Source: Selaginella moellendorffii (lineage: Eukaryota > Streptophyta > Lycopodiopsida > Selaginellales > Selaginellaceae). Taken from it: a stretch of 64,000 bases of DNA. Of this stretch, positions 22,496 through 34,599 are shown in pieces. Location: contig NW_003314374.1 of assembly GCF_000143415.4 (NCBI RefSeq), forward strand, positions 20,125 to 84,124, read 5' to 3'. Both the position numbers and the translations under genes were made by a program. How positions within the stretch are numbered: the first letter of the stretch is position 1; each line of letters starts with the position of its first letter. A model generated the notes under the pieces. That model was not told the origin of the DNA, did no database searches, and worked only from the letters and a program-made list of their open reading frames with translations.

Positions 22496-22959
22496 GGAAT
22501 GGTGAACATGAAGTTTGTAAAAGCCATGAAGAAGGTGTGCCACTTCCATTGCACTACATTGCATTAGTTCTAATCTTGCAAATGTTAAAACAAGGAGTGC
22601 TGGTTATTAATGTTTTTGGATTACAAATCCATGAGAGATGGATATAAGTAACTAAAGAAAACAACTTTCCATAAATGTTCAAATATAAAAGGAAAATAAT
22701 GCATTTTATTTTCCAATCGGTTTAAAGTTTTAATTTTTATGTGATTCCAATTTATTGAGGGAATGTTCTAGCTTCCGTGAAAGTTGACCATTGTGATTTT
22801 TAGCTGGCTTAGCTTTGTTTCTTCCTCATTCTTATATGTCAATAAGAGTCTGGTTGTGCTCAGGTGAGGATTTTTAATCATGGAAAATCATAATTCTACT
22901 TCATGGAAAAGGATCTCTAAGGAGTGATTAAGAAAGACTTTAATCCAGGTGACAATAAT
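22496..22959. other. AT-rich duplicated spacer
   Basis: It is the counterpart of 18800-19130 with insertions and deletions. No gene seen. Confidence 0.55.
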
Positions 22960-23640
22960 GCAGATAAAAAAAAAAGAGTAGGGTGGTTCTAGAACATTTT
23001 ATGGATGCTTAATATATATGATTTTAATTTTAGGAGTGATATATTATATTTTATATCTTCAAAATTATACCATTTATTTTACACTTTATCTTTCCCCTTA
23101 ATCTAATTGAAAAAAATGTAATTGCGTAATGAGAGGTTATTTTATTCCCATATATACCCTAAAGTTCTAATGATGCCAATATACTTAAATTTCATCTTAT
23201 AATCACATACACTACAATGAGCAAGAAACTGAACAACAAGAAATTCATCTGCAACATTTGTAAAAAGCCAAGACATTAAGCAAGAGATGAGGAGGCTAAG
23301 AGAGTACAGGAGGTAAGAAGAGCTGCAGCTAGCAGAAGAAAGTCCACCAACCTTACTAGTATGGCAAAGAAGGGCAGTGAAGATGATTGGGATGACTATG
23401 GCAGCTTGTTCATGGCCACAAAAATCTAGAAGTAAGCCACTAACTTCCAAGACAAGGCAGGAATAAAGGTTGTGTGGCTTGATTTAGGGGCAAACAAGCA
23501 CATGACACACTTTGAAGAGTTTTTCACAACCCTCAATTCCAAAAAATAGAAGGATTTTCCTAGGGGATGATTACTTCATAAGGTGGAGGGAGCTGGCATG
23601 ATGGACATCAAAACTCCATCAGGGGATATTGTGAGTATAC
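22960..23640. mobile_element. TRIM-like fragment followed by copia gag-protease fragment
   Basis: It is a second copy of the 19130-19800 arrangement. The TRIM-type LTR ends with 'actaca' at 23216. The following copia piece is less decayed: the plus frame reads FICNICKKPRH (zinc knuckle at 23250, last Cys lost) and VWLDLGANKHMTHFEEFFTT (protease start, about 23473). Confidence 0.65.
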
Positions 23641-23706
23641 ACATGTTTACTATGTTTCTGACTTAGACATCACTTTCAAGAAGTAGATGTGCATGATTGC
23701 AGACTC

Positions 23707-24330
23707 AGTAGGTTCCAGATGTTTGTTGATAAAAACGAGCTTGGACTCGCTCTTTACAGCACGGAGCGTCCAGTCGACCGGTCCCGGAGCCAGACGTTGT
23801 CCCGGAGACACAAAACGTGCAAGAAACTTTGACGGGTTCTCAAGAAGAAAACAGTGGGCCGAAGAAGCTCGCAGGCCCAAACTCCTCCTGTCATTCAGCA
23901 GGATCCTTCTCCAGTGATGATCATCACTCCAGAGGGAGTGGTGAGCTCTCAAGAAGCACCGCCAGAGGCAGAGAAAGCTTGCGGCGAAACGAAAAGAAAG
24001 CATCCTTCAGCAAGCACAGCGCCAAAAGCAGCGAGCAAAATCCGGCTCCAATGCGCACTACTTTCACTCCGGCTCCAACTCTGGCTACTCCTTTGGCTCC
24101 GATTTCTCTCATGGAGAGAATGCCAACGTTGAGTGGTAAGAAGAAGCATAGGTAAATATCTTCTCGCTCTCACCTTTTTTCTATTGCGCTCTCTCTGGTT
24201 TTTTCCTCGAAATTTTTTGGCTGGTTCTTTGGATTGTCCATTCTGTGGTAGAACCTATTTCTACCAGACGAGCGTTTTGGGTGCATAAGAAAGCTTGTGG
24301 TTGCGGGAAGTAGGGAGGATATGCTTTTAG
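23707..24330 (+). pseudogene. Acidic zinc-finger gene, 3' part, copy C (broken)
   Basis: It begins at the equivalent of exon 4 (14863) with QMFVDKNE, then has a 2-bp loss (cgacgg to cgag), further indels and a missing segment of the penultimate intron. The finger exon (about 24233-24320) retains, in one frame, CPFCGRTY and, after a 2-bp deletion, AFWVHKKACGCGK and a stop. It therefore keeps the His missing in copy A. Confidence 0.8.
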
Positions 24331-24418
24331 GGGTAGGTCTTTTGTTTTTGAAAGAGGTATATTCGATGTTTATCAGACCCATTATGCTTTAAGGGTTTTT
24401 GTCTGGGAAATTGGAGAG

Positions 24419-25954
24419 ATGGGAGAGGCGGGCGCCGAGCGGCTAGAATGCATCGATCTCTCCTGCCCGGACGTGGAGCGCCTGGCGCAACAGCTCAGGA
24501 AGGTAACGGTCGATCGATCGGTCTGTTTTAGATTTTCGCGTGTGGAAATCTCGTGATTTAGGCCTGCCTGGAGACAGGGTTCTTCTATGTTGTGAACCAC
24601 GGGATAAGCGAGGAGTTCATGGCACAGGTGTTTGAGCAGAGCCGAAAATTCTTCACGCTTCCCTTGGAGGAGAAGATGAAGGTCTACCAGGATGAGAACT
24701 TCCGGGGCTACACCCCGATCTTTGACGAGAAGCTGGATCCGGCAAAGCAACGCCTTGGTAAAGACGTTTGTGTTGTGTGATGCTCATCGTGTTTTTCATG
24801 TCGAGAACAGGGGATGCGAAGGAAGGATATTATATTGGACGCGAAGTTTCAGGGAGTGATCCCAGAGCGAAGGATCCTTTGCAAGGACCAAATCAATGGC
24901 CATCTCCTGGTTTGATTTTCTTTTGGTCCTTCTTCTAAACGTTACTGTGTTTGTTTTTCTCCAAACTTTGCCAGATACACTCCCAGAATGGAAGCAAACA
25001 ATGAAAATGTATTTCGACCAGGCCGAGTACGTATATTTCTCCTTTTCTCTTCTTGATCCAAAAAGAGACTTTGGCTTGCAGAAAGCTCTCGCGGAAACTA
25101 ATCAAGCTTATTGCGCGAGCATTGGAACTAGAAGAATCGTTTTTCGACAAGCCTGGGATGTTTGACCACCCCATGGCAGTGGTTCGTTTGCTTCACTATC
25201 CAGGTAAGTTGCTTGAGGTCTTTGCTTTTCTTTTGCTAGTTGTTTCCTTTCCCCGATACAGCTCAAGCTTCCAATCCAGAAGAGGGATTGTTTGGTGCTG
25301 GTGCGCACAGTGACTATGGCATGCTCACACTTCTCGTGATGGTGTTCCTGGTCTCCAGGTAGGTGTACGTGTTCTAGCATAAAAAAAACTTTGACCAGCG
25401 CTTGGAAACATTAGATTTGCAAGGAGAAAGATGCAAAGGAACAAGTATGGACTAATGTCCAGCCACTGAGAGGGTGAGTTCGAGGAGTAACTAATGTTCA
25501 CTTACGTATGGATTTGATGAGCAGGGCATTTGTAGTCAACTTGGGAGATATGCTAGAGCGGTGGACAAATAACCTTTTCAGGTAAAAACATTGCGATTGT
25601 TTTGGTCACATTGTCTATCAAGGTCAACATTGCACCGGGTGCTTAATTATGGGGTCGAGCGCCACTCGGTGAGCAAAATGCATGAAGTCGTTAGAATCGT
25701 GATGGATTTCGATTTCTTTCGACAGATTGCTTTCTTCATGGAGCCAAATTTTGACTGCATTGTGGAGTGCATTCCAACTTGTTGTAGCGAGCTGAATCCA
25801 CCAAAGTATGTAGCCAGCTTTCTCCTGGTGGTATTTCTAAGTTTGTTTGCTTTGTGATAGATTACCTCCTGTCAAGAGTGGCAACCATCTCTTAGGAAGA
25901 TATAAAGTCACTCACAAGGATTATGAAGCTGTGGCAAAGCGAAAATTTAAGTAA
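24419..25954 (+). pseudogene. Dioxygenase copy C (single 4-bp frameshift)
   Basis: All eleven exons and splice sites of copy A are present: 24419-24502, 24562-24757, 24811-24909, 24975-25026, 25082-25203, 25264-about 25360, 25415-25473, 25525-25581, 25623-25668, 25726-25805, 25861-25954. Exon 6 lacks 4 bp relative to copy A just after TLL in GAHSDYGMLTLL (near 25336). This shifts the frame and brings a stop in exon 7 before the third iron ligand. Apart from that lesion the copy would be full length; the RxS motif would read RHS. A sequencing error or very recent loss is possible. Confidence 0.85.
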
Positions 25955-26353
25955 TGGGAGGATTGTCAGGCACTGAGTTAGGATAATAAGATAAGAAAAG
26001 GCCTTACAATTAAGTGCTTGAAAGAGAAAGTCCAAAACATGAAACAATTCCCAGAGGAAAAGGACAAGCATGCTCTTTGAAGAATTGACACCAAGAGGTT
26101 CTATTATGAACCTCAAGCAACACTTATTATTTTTGACACGATTAAAAAATGATTCAACAACATAAAGAAGTAGAAGAAGAAGAAGAAGAACAAGAACAAG
26201 AAGTAGAAGGAGAAGAACAAAGAGAAGCAGGAGAACAAAAGAAGAAGACTGAAGTATAAATAGGAAGAAACAATAAAACTCAAGAAAATTAAGCATGGAA
26301 GATCAGTAGCGACTAAGACAAACAACAAGTTCCATACCTCTTTTGTTCATCCT
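25955..26353. other. Spacer with GAA-rich low-complexity tract
   Basis: 26166-26252 is an imperfect (GAA)n/(AAC)n purine tract. No gene seen. The long minus-strand frames over it encode only Leu/Phe-rich low-complexity peptides. Confidence 0.6.
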
Positions 26354-26478
26354 TGTTGAGAGGATAAGATGATGTAGTAGGTGGTTATGCCTACATGGCA
26401 GATATTTATAGCAGTTGTATCTATAGAAATACAAGTTTTCCTTGCGCGTCACTCCCTTTGTTTTCATGGTATCAGAGC
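26354..26478 (+). mobile_element. Short copia LTR and tRNA-Met primer-binding site
   Basis: tgttgagagg...ttttca (26354-26466, 113 bp) has the TG...CA ends of an LTR. It is followed directly by tggtatcagagc (26467-26478), the standard plant initiator-tRNA-Met primer-binding site. A second similar site, tggtattggagccc, follows at about 26652 after another CA end, suggesting two overlapping elements. Confidence 0.7.
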
Positions 26479-28700
26479 TTTGACTTTATTGGGATGACGG
26501 TCACTTGAAATTCCAACGGCTATTCAGACGGTATGACTGTAGAAATATCCAGATCGGATCTACAAGATGACGTTGAGACCATGTAAATATTTATATGGTG
26601 AAACTACAAAGTGGTGTTAGGGAGAAAATCCATAACTGCCTCAGAGTTTAACATGGTATTGGAGCCCAGGCAAACAGTGCTTTGGGGAACTGATGGGGAA
26701 GTCTTGGCAAGAGCAAGCAGATCTTGATCACGCACAAGCCACTCTCCAACATGTGAATGATTGATTACAAAAGAGGACGTAGGAAAATTGACATTGAGCA
26801 GTCAAACACTTCATCGTCCAGCAAGGTTGGCCAGTAGTTGAGACCCTTGCAGCCATGATGACAAGCAAAGCCCTTCCAATCCAGGTGTTTAGTGGGACTG
26901 ACTTCGAAAACTGGGTGAAAGAAATTTCATTCATTTTTCTCATGGACAATTGTCTTCAAATTGTCCAGGGAAGAGAGCTCAAGGCAACAGCCATTGATAT
27001 CTGACTGGCAAGTGAGGAATGACAAGGCACATAATCCATGAGAATTGGACTTGGAAAGCTTCATCACCACCATCTTGATTTCACAATAAATTGGACAGCC
27101 TTAAGACCATATTTGGCAATCAAGCGAGCAAGGAAACCAAGGAAGTGGAGCTGAAGTCCAAGCTTTTCACGCTTAGAATGAGACCTGACAAAAATTGTTT
27201 TAGGCCGTATGAAGTCCATCCTCTCACAGTTGACTGGCTTAGATGAAGCGGTCAAAGAAGCAGACAACAAGACAGTCTTATTGAATGCATTGGCGGTACA
27301 TAAGATGTTGAGGAAAGTCTTGAAAAACTCAACCAAGACATTTGTTGAGATGTAAGCATCATTGCTAAATGATACAGGCCCAAAAAAATCTGCTAAGCCA
27401 GAGCTGCACTCTTTGTAGCTGGCTCAAGTTTAAGATTAGGAAGGAATTCCTCAGGCTGAATATAAATAGTGAAATGAGGATGACTCCCATGTGCAGTGTT
27501 AGACAAAGGCAAATGTCACGAGTCTAAATTAACGCAGGCCTCAAAAGCTGACCCAAGGGAAGGTCAAGGAGATAGTAGTCTAGCCACAAGCAGTTTCTAG
27601 AAGGCTTGTGGTAGGGACAACATTGGTGGCAGTTCAAAGGTCGCAAGTAAGAAGGGCATGTGCAACTATTGCAAGCGGATAGGACATTATGCAAGAGATT
27701 GCAGAGACAAAGCTGCAAACAGGCCAAGAGGAGTGGGCAAGAAGAATGACCAAGCGAGAGCACTAGTTGTCTGAGCTCCACATGATAGTGAGGATTCGTG
27801 TAATCTAGCTCGATTCTGGGGCCACGATGCACATGACCCACATTCAAGAAGCCTTTATGACATACATTCCACAATGGCTTGTTCGCACTTGATGTAAAAA
27901 ACTTCTTCTAGTAATTGGTGACGGCACAGTGGAGGTCCAGAAACCAGGAGATCCTAAGCAAGAGCTCATCTACATGTACTATGCACCAGGGCTGGACACC
28001 ACTCAAACAATTCCAGTTTGCGATTTATTTTTGATTCAGATATGTGCATCATGTGCTTGATCCTTGAGGGATCTCTCCTAGAGGGCAAGGTCCAAGCAAG
28101 AAAGTAGGCCACCTTGCTCCTCAATAGTGTAGGACGAAAGCCATCGTAGCATATGGTGTTTGATATAAGTTGCTGTACAAGCTTGATGCAGAGGTCGTTG
28201 TGCTAACTATAGCTCAAGCCTTGGTGCCAGGAAACATGCAACGTTCGCATGAGAGACTGGACACCTCCACGATGGAGCTGTCAAGACAATTGTTGGCTTG
28301 CAGCAAGAAACACACGGACTCACAGGAAATCTCAAGTTTTGTGAGGCATACACTCTCAACAAGAAGACCAGGACGCCATTCCCACAACAATCAGAAAGTT
28401 GAACTACCTGAATGGATGAGCTGCCAATGTGGAAAAGAAACATTCATTTGCTATCTCAAGAAAGCACTCTATAAGCTGTGGCAATCTCCTAAAGCATGGT
28501 ATGACCACGTGGACAGGTTTCTCCAACACCTTAGCTTCATCAAAATTTAAGCAAATGGCAACAAAATGGCAACATCTACATGTTCTCCCCAAAAAGCAGT
28601 TTTGCTATACTTGCTCTTTATATGTGGACGACAAATGTTCTCCCCAAAAAGCACTTTTGCTATCCTTGCTATGGATAGTATATAAAGGAAGTGGACTCGG
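26479..28700 (+). mobile_element. Degenerate Ty1/copia internal region
   Basis: In order on the plus strand: gag start (MTSKALPIQVFSGTDFENWV, about 26850), a CCHC zinc knuckle CNYCKRIGHYARDC (27661-27702), the protease motif LDSGATMHMTH (about 27806), and the late RT region LKKALYKLWQSPKAWYDHVD (about 28455-28520) with LYVDD (about 28618). Integrase and early RT are missing, so there is a large internal deletion plus many stops. No 3' LTR was recognised. Confidence 0.8.
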
Positions 28701-29720
28701 GATAAAGGTAGGTTATTTTTCCTTTATTTCTTGCTCTTTCTCATCTTTGGCTATGGCTGTTTTTAAATATCAATCGTTTCTCTTTTACGTATATTGACTC
28801 TTGATTGGTTTTGAGAGTCAACATCGTGCCATGAATCTTCAAAACCCCAATCACATGAAAATTTCCCTTCTTTCCTAGTTTCTTGGACAGATTCCCTCTC
28901 TCCTCGCTTCCCCTCTTATGTGTGAAGTGTCATTTGGCTCTTCTTGCACTGCCGTTTGGCTCCATTGAGAAAATTCCCTCTTCTTGTGCCCTGTCGGGGA
29001 AATGGACTGGGAAGTGTGTGTGAGATCCTTTCCCACGGTGGTCCCCTGAACAAACTCAGATGCTCCAATACATTCTTGGTTCTTTGCAGTCGTGGGAAGA
29101 AGCCGGCAGCTACAGTACCGGAAGGATCTCCATCTCCAATTGATGCTTTCAAGGAGCCGATCGACATTCCTCCGCTTCCTCTAGAAGAGCTTCTAAGCAG
29201 GTAGGTAAGCATCTCGCACCAGCAGGAGCTTAAGGATGCCATCAACACGATGAAGGCATCCAAGAGGATGGAATGGCTTTCATCTAGGAGATCCAGAAGA
29301 ACCAGAGGGGCGGGTGGATGGAGCTCAAGGGAACATCTTTGATGCATGTGCTGACCCAAGGACTCCCGGCCGACAAGCCTCGATGGAACAAGAGTCCACA
29401 CACGTTTGCAGTGGCATCCTAGGGTTTTGGTCCTCAAGATCAGTCCCTTTCCTTGATCCATACGGTTTTCACTTTGGGAACATTGACAAGGGAGATGGAT
29501 TGGGCATGGGAAATGGACTGCTGACCAGAGGATCTTTGTTCCCAAGGCAGTCAATGCCTTTTGGGGGTTTGTCAGCATGTTCACAAGGTCCAGTCTTTTC
29601 TAGCATTCCAACATTTTCATTTCCTCCACCGCATTTCCAATGAGCACCAGTCACAGAGGAAGCACATTCTCTCAATAGGACCCCCCAATATTCAGCATGG
29701 GTTGAAGATCATCTCACACT
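28701..29720. other. GC-richer island with exon-like segment
   Basis: A stretch bounded by AG at 29088-29089 and GT at 29201 encodes RGKKPAATVPEGSPSPIDAF and a Pro/Leu-rich tail, resembling an internal exon. Downstream, 29314-29643 is open and Gly/Phe-rich. I could not join these in one frame and recognise no family. It may be a trapped host-gene fragment. Confidence 0.3.
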
Positions 29721-30952
29721 TTTGCAATAAGGTTAAAACTTTAATAACTAAACATTGATAATTAATATCATATTATCCATAAATTAAATAGAGAGATTAA
29801 ATGATGTATTGTGCAACATTTTAAGAAAGCTAACTGTTAAAGATTGGGACAAATGGCTATTGTTGGATAAAGTAGCAATAAATTTCACTCATTTTTAACT
29901 AGTTTATGGGATATAAACTATGTTTTCAATTGAGTTGAAAATCCCAACTCTACAATTAGCACTGAAGCATAGACTAAATAATAATGAGGACTTGTAGTTG
30001 AGGCTAATTCAACTTAAAAGGATGGATGAGAATCAATGTCAAGCTCTTCAATAGATAAAAGTAATTCAGCAGTAAAGAAAACATAAATTTGATAAAAACT
30101 CTATAAAGGTTTTCCCAATTAGCAATCTGGTTATAAAATATGATAGTAGAATTGACAAAACATTTATAAAAAGTTTCTTCCACAAGGGGATAGCATATAT
30201 CAAATTGTTGAAATCTACAATAATGGATCATATTTGCTAGCAAAAATCTTGATGAAAAAAAATATAATACCTAAATGAATTGATATAAGTTGAAAAAATT
30301 TCATGTTCGATTATGAGACAACACTACTATTGGGTTGCAAACAACTTGCATGACTGTAAGCTATGTGGTTTGTTTGGGTGGAATTATGTGAGCAATAAAA
30401 GTTTTGAGCAAAAAATGCCATATTCAAAGTTGACACTTCACTTGATCATTGGATCCTTGAGAGTGATTTATTGAGTTTAGCACTTTAGAGCCACATTCTT
30501 ACTACAGATTAGAGCTCTCCACCTTGCCACAACTGTGGTCTAGGTTTTCTCACAAGGCTATGCACTTCCATCTCAAGTTTTCACACTATCCCACATTAAT
30601 AATGCATGGAGAACAAACTTGCTTTAGTGGTGTATTAGGCCTCCTCCAGGACTCCCTACAGCCTCTTGAACTTGTAAAAGTTGCACTTTCTTCTCCAACT
30701 TGTAAGTGGTGTCATCACTATTTTACAACTTTGGTACTATGCCAAGATCACACACTTGTATAGAGATAACATACTAAAAAACTTATCCAAGTTTCCTTTC
30801 ATTTTTCATAATAGTCAAGTGTTTTTTGCAAATCACTTAAGCTATCTATACTTGCTACATAAAGGTGACTTCCATCATAACATGATGCCTCCTTGTTGGT
30901 ACTTTTCATGCTTTAAGCTAAGTACTTGACTTCACATGCATGTGTTATTTTC
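29721..30952. other. AT-rich spacer, nothing identified
   Basis: Short frames only, no domain or repeat structure recognised. Confidence 0.5.
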
Positions 30953-31383
30953 CTTTACTGAGCTAAGGGGAACTAACACCTCCATTTCCACACTAAATTT
31001 ACCAATCTATGTGAGGCAACTAATCATTCATCTGTACTATAGTCTTATAGTGGATATTTTCATCTGTGGATGCTCTACAAAACGAAAGATGCACTTATGG
31101 ATGCCCAATACGTATGATTTCAATTTTAGGAGTAGAAATATATCTTGCTCAAGAGTATATTATATTTTAAATAGCCACTAATCAATGAGAATTAAACCTA
31201 TGCCATTTGCTCCAATACCACATGTAACACACTCTATCTATCTCCCTTTAATCCAACTGGAAAAAAGGCAATTGTTTGATGAGAAAGCCCTTAGCAGCTA
31301 TTTTATCCCCATTTATCCCCAAGGTTTTAAAGATTCACGGTGATAATATATTCAAATCTCATCCTATGATCACATGTGCTTCA
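30953..31383 (-). mobile_element. TRIM-like element, one LTR lost
   Basis: The internal part (from 'gagctaaggggaactaacacc') and the LTR at 31223-31383 match the complete TRIM at 38104-38751 throughout. The PBS-like rc sequence tggtattggagc lies next to the LTR (ending 31222). The second LTR, expected on the left, is absent. Confidence 0.7.
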
Positions 31384-33581
31384 GATGCTCCTATAAAACT
31401 ACATTTCTTGATTGTTTTTTATATCTTCTTGGTTTCCAACTTTCACATCATACCTAGACTTCAAGAGTCACTACTACTAGCATGTTAGACAATATGAATA
31501 GAATTGCCAACACATATAGGTTTTGGTAAAAGGATCAATAGAGACTATCTAAGGGATTAGAATGCACTATCACTAAATATGTGCTCAAGAACACACCCAT
31601 TATTAGAGATTGCACCAAACATAGTCTGGAATGAGATCTAATCAAGCCAACTCATCACAAAGAGAGTTAGCAATGAAGTAGAGGCCAGGTTATGGAGAAT
31701 TTTTATAGAAAAAAGATTGATGAAGAGCAATAGTTTATAATTAGTGTCAAAAGTATCAACAATAGAGAACCCCACATTACCACTTTCAACCAAAAAAGAG
31801 CATTCATCCTTGACTCTTCACTCTACTTCTCAAGAACTTGTCAACATACTTGCAATAGTGACCAAGTGAAGGGCAAAGTATGATTGATTAGGCCTTTACA
31901 TTTCTTTGTTTGCTTTTGTATATGCTTTAGAGTTTCAGCCTTGGTCTTTATGCAAGAATGACTTGCAGCTTGTTATGTTTTGATTTGCATCCATACATGT
32001 GACTTTGATGATCTTGGCTAAAGTATGAGAAAGTATTATTAAAAGTGCATATTAGAGATCTTAGGTTTACACGTCTGGGCCAAATGTGGCCAGATGGAGG
32101 TTGCTATATATCCCATAGTATATATAGAAGTATATTCCTAGAGTTTGTCAAAGATGAGTGGAGAGCACATGTAAAGAGTTCTTTTGGTATCAATCACAAT
32201 TTCCTCACACCATTCACTTTGTCAAGTTCAACAACTAGTTCTTTGTCACTTGAAAGCTTGCATTATCCAGGTTGTGACAAAAAATGATACACAAACACTA
32301 GATTCCCAAATTGTGTCAAAAGAAAAGGAGATTATTGACAAGGACAACATGATTAATCATTGCCTTGACAAAGGTTATAAAGTCTCAAGATTCTTCTCTA
32401 ACTTTATACCCATGCAAAACTTATATATAATGCCTCCAACTACTTTTATGAAGATTGGGGTAGTTGGTTTTTCTTGAGGCAAAGGGAACCTATGTCTTGA
32501 GTGCATGATAGAAACATAAGCATGCCATGTTTGAGGAGGTGATCTTGAGCTCATAGATCCCCCTCTCACTACATGATTTGCTGTATTCCTTGGTGGAGGA
32601 GACATCATTGTGAATTGCTAACAGAACACTGTATTGTTACCCCACAAGTGGCAGCTTGAGTGAGGTAGAAATTTCCATTTCCTCCTAAAATTATAATAAT
32701 GTTACCTTCTTTTGTAAATTTAAGCAGTGACTTCAAGAAGAATATCAACAACTCTTTTCCCTCTTGCTTACTGATATATAGTGTCAACAATGTCATCTAG
32801 AGCAAAAAGAGCCCATGAATGTCTTGATGTCCAGTTTACTACAAGCAAACTCTCCTCTAGACACATAATAATTAGGATATATAAGTCAGCTCTTCCCTAG
32901 ATAGCTTTCTTTCTGCCATATAGCTCAACATTCTAATGGCTCAGGATGCATCAGTATCTTAAAAAGAAAAATTCTATCTCTCTCACATATATAATAATAA
33001 GTTAATATCTAATGTATTCAATCACCTTACACAATTAAGAAAAAATAATTTATTGTGCTATGAAGAAATGCTTGGTTTACTTTGAATTTTATTGTTTTTA
33101 TTTATTGAGCAAATTTTAAATTTCTAGGCCAGATTTAATTAGTGTTTAAGAAAGTTTATAATTTTAAATGTAAAAAATCAATCTAGATGTATATCAACTA
33201 TCAGATGATAAAATATTAAAGAATGACATATTTGATATCTATTATGGTATTACTATTCTAGGTTAACATAACCAAACAATAATTAAGCTTTAAATAAAAG
33301 TAACAATAGTTTTGGCATATTATATAGGTTAAGATAGAAGTAAAAGAAACTAAATAACTATATTTATAAATAAAATAATCATTTAAGATAAAAATAAAAA
33401 CTAAAAATGGGATAACTTTAAAAAAATAAAATTAAAAAGAACTATACCTATTTATCTATATTCAGAAGAATTTATTGAATTTTAGAAATTATTTTTATTT
33501 AAAAAATAATCAAAGTTTTTTGATAGCTAGTTTTTACAAAATTAAAATAAAGGAAGTTTTAAAATATTATATTATTTAGCT
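31384..33581. other. AT-rich region, no gene recognised
   Basis: No domain or long frame. 32900-33580 is extremely AT-rich and leads into the lectin-like gene. Confidence 0.5.
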
Positions 33582-34493
33582 TTATATAGAACATAAAGTA
33601 TGATATCCTGTGTTTGATGACCATAATAGTTTATTAGGAAATTTAAATGAATAAAGGACTAAATTGCAGTCGTTTTGAAGACTTAAAAAGGTATCTATAA
33701 AGCAAAATGATTGAATTTTACAATATAAATTAATAGACCATTCTACACTATTTAATGATGAATATAAAACTAAATTTCCATCATTTTGAAGTTTGAGCAT
33801 ACAAATTTGTAAATACTTTTTACCACTTTTTGTTTCCCAAATCATTTTACTTCTAGAATAAAGAACAAGATTACAATTTGATTCTAATATAAGGATATTT
33901 TTTTTATTTGAAGATAATATAAACTGGCCAGAATATAAATGATTATGTGACATTCCATTAGTAAGAGTAGTTAAAGAATCATCACAATCAATTGAAAAGC
34001 CTGTATGTTTAAACTTTAATTGTTCTTTAAATATAAATTTATTAAATAGTTCATCATGTTTTATTATAAAGTATGATAAAGAATAATTTTTTCTTATAAT
34101 TTTATATGAGTCACAAAAATCGGATAAAAAATCAGCAATATAATCATCTAAAATGCTTCAAAATCCTGTTGCCATAGTTCTTGATGATATTATTTCAGGT
34201 AATTTACCACTTGTTTCACAATATTTATTTAAGTGATCAAAAAGATTAAATCTTGCTAGTCTTATGGTAGCTCTTCCATTTATAATTTGAAAACTTGCAG
34301 AATCAGACCAAATTGGAGGAAAATTTCCACCATTTCTGATATTTGAAATCATTTCTTCAAATTTTGTAATTATTTTTCTCATATATTCATAATTTATTTC
34401 ATTTTCCTTACCTTTCTCAATATTAGCTGAATAGAAAGAACTTATAAAGTTTAAAATAAAAATAAATAAAAAGCAGATTAAATGTTGTGCCAT
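33582..34493 (-). pseudogene. Secreted bulb-type (GNA-like) lectin-domain gene with one in-frame TGA
   Basis: A single open frame of 303 codons is interrupted only by TGA at codon 112 (34160-34158). Residues 1-23 form a clear signal peptide (MAQHLICFLFIFILN...). Residues 24-180 are an unrecognised, Lys/Asp/Tyr-rich region, probably helical. Residues about 181-303 form a mannose-binding B-lectin domain with three motif copies: ESNCNLVLY (204-212, degenerate), QNDGNLVLY (236-244) and QNDCNLVLY (273-281). The last two match QxDxNxVxY fully. No introns are needed. A TATA-like ccttataaaagc (34511-34522 on the complement) lies about 20 bp before the ATG. Composition is very AT-rich, unlike the left-hand genes. 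Either a recent single-base loss (TGG to TGA), a readthrough gene or a sequencing error; the upstream domain's role is unknown. Confidence 0.65.
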
Positions 34494-34599
34494 TAAATGA
34501 AATAAATTGTGCTTTTATAAGGTTTCTAAGATTGTGAATTTAGTAAGCATTACCTATCTAACTTAAATATTCTTTTCAACTATTAATTTTTTTATATAT

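Noticed and set aside
25892-26328. Leu/Phe-rich minus-strand frames resembling a membrane protein
   Set aside because: They are the complement of a GAA-rich low-complexity tract and of the 3' end of the dioxygenase copy.
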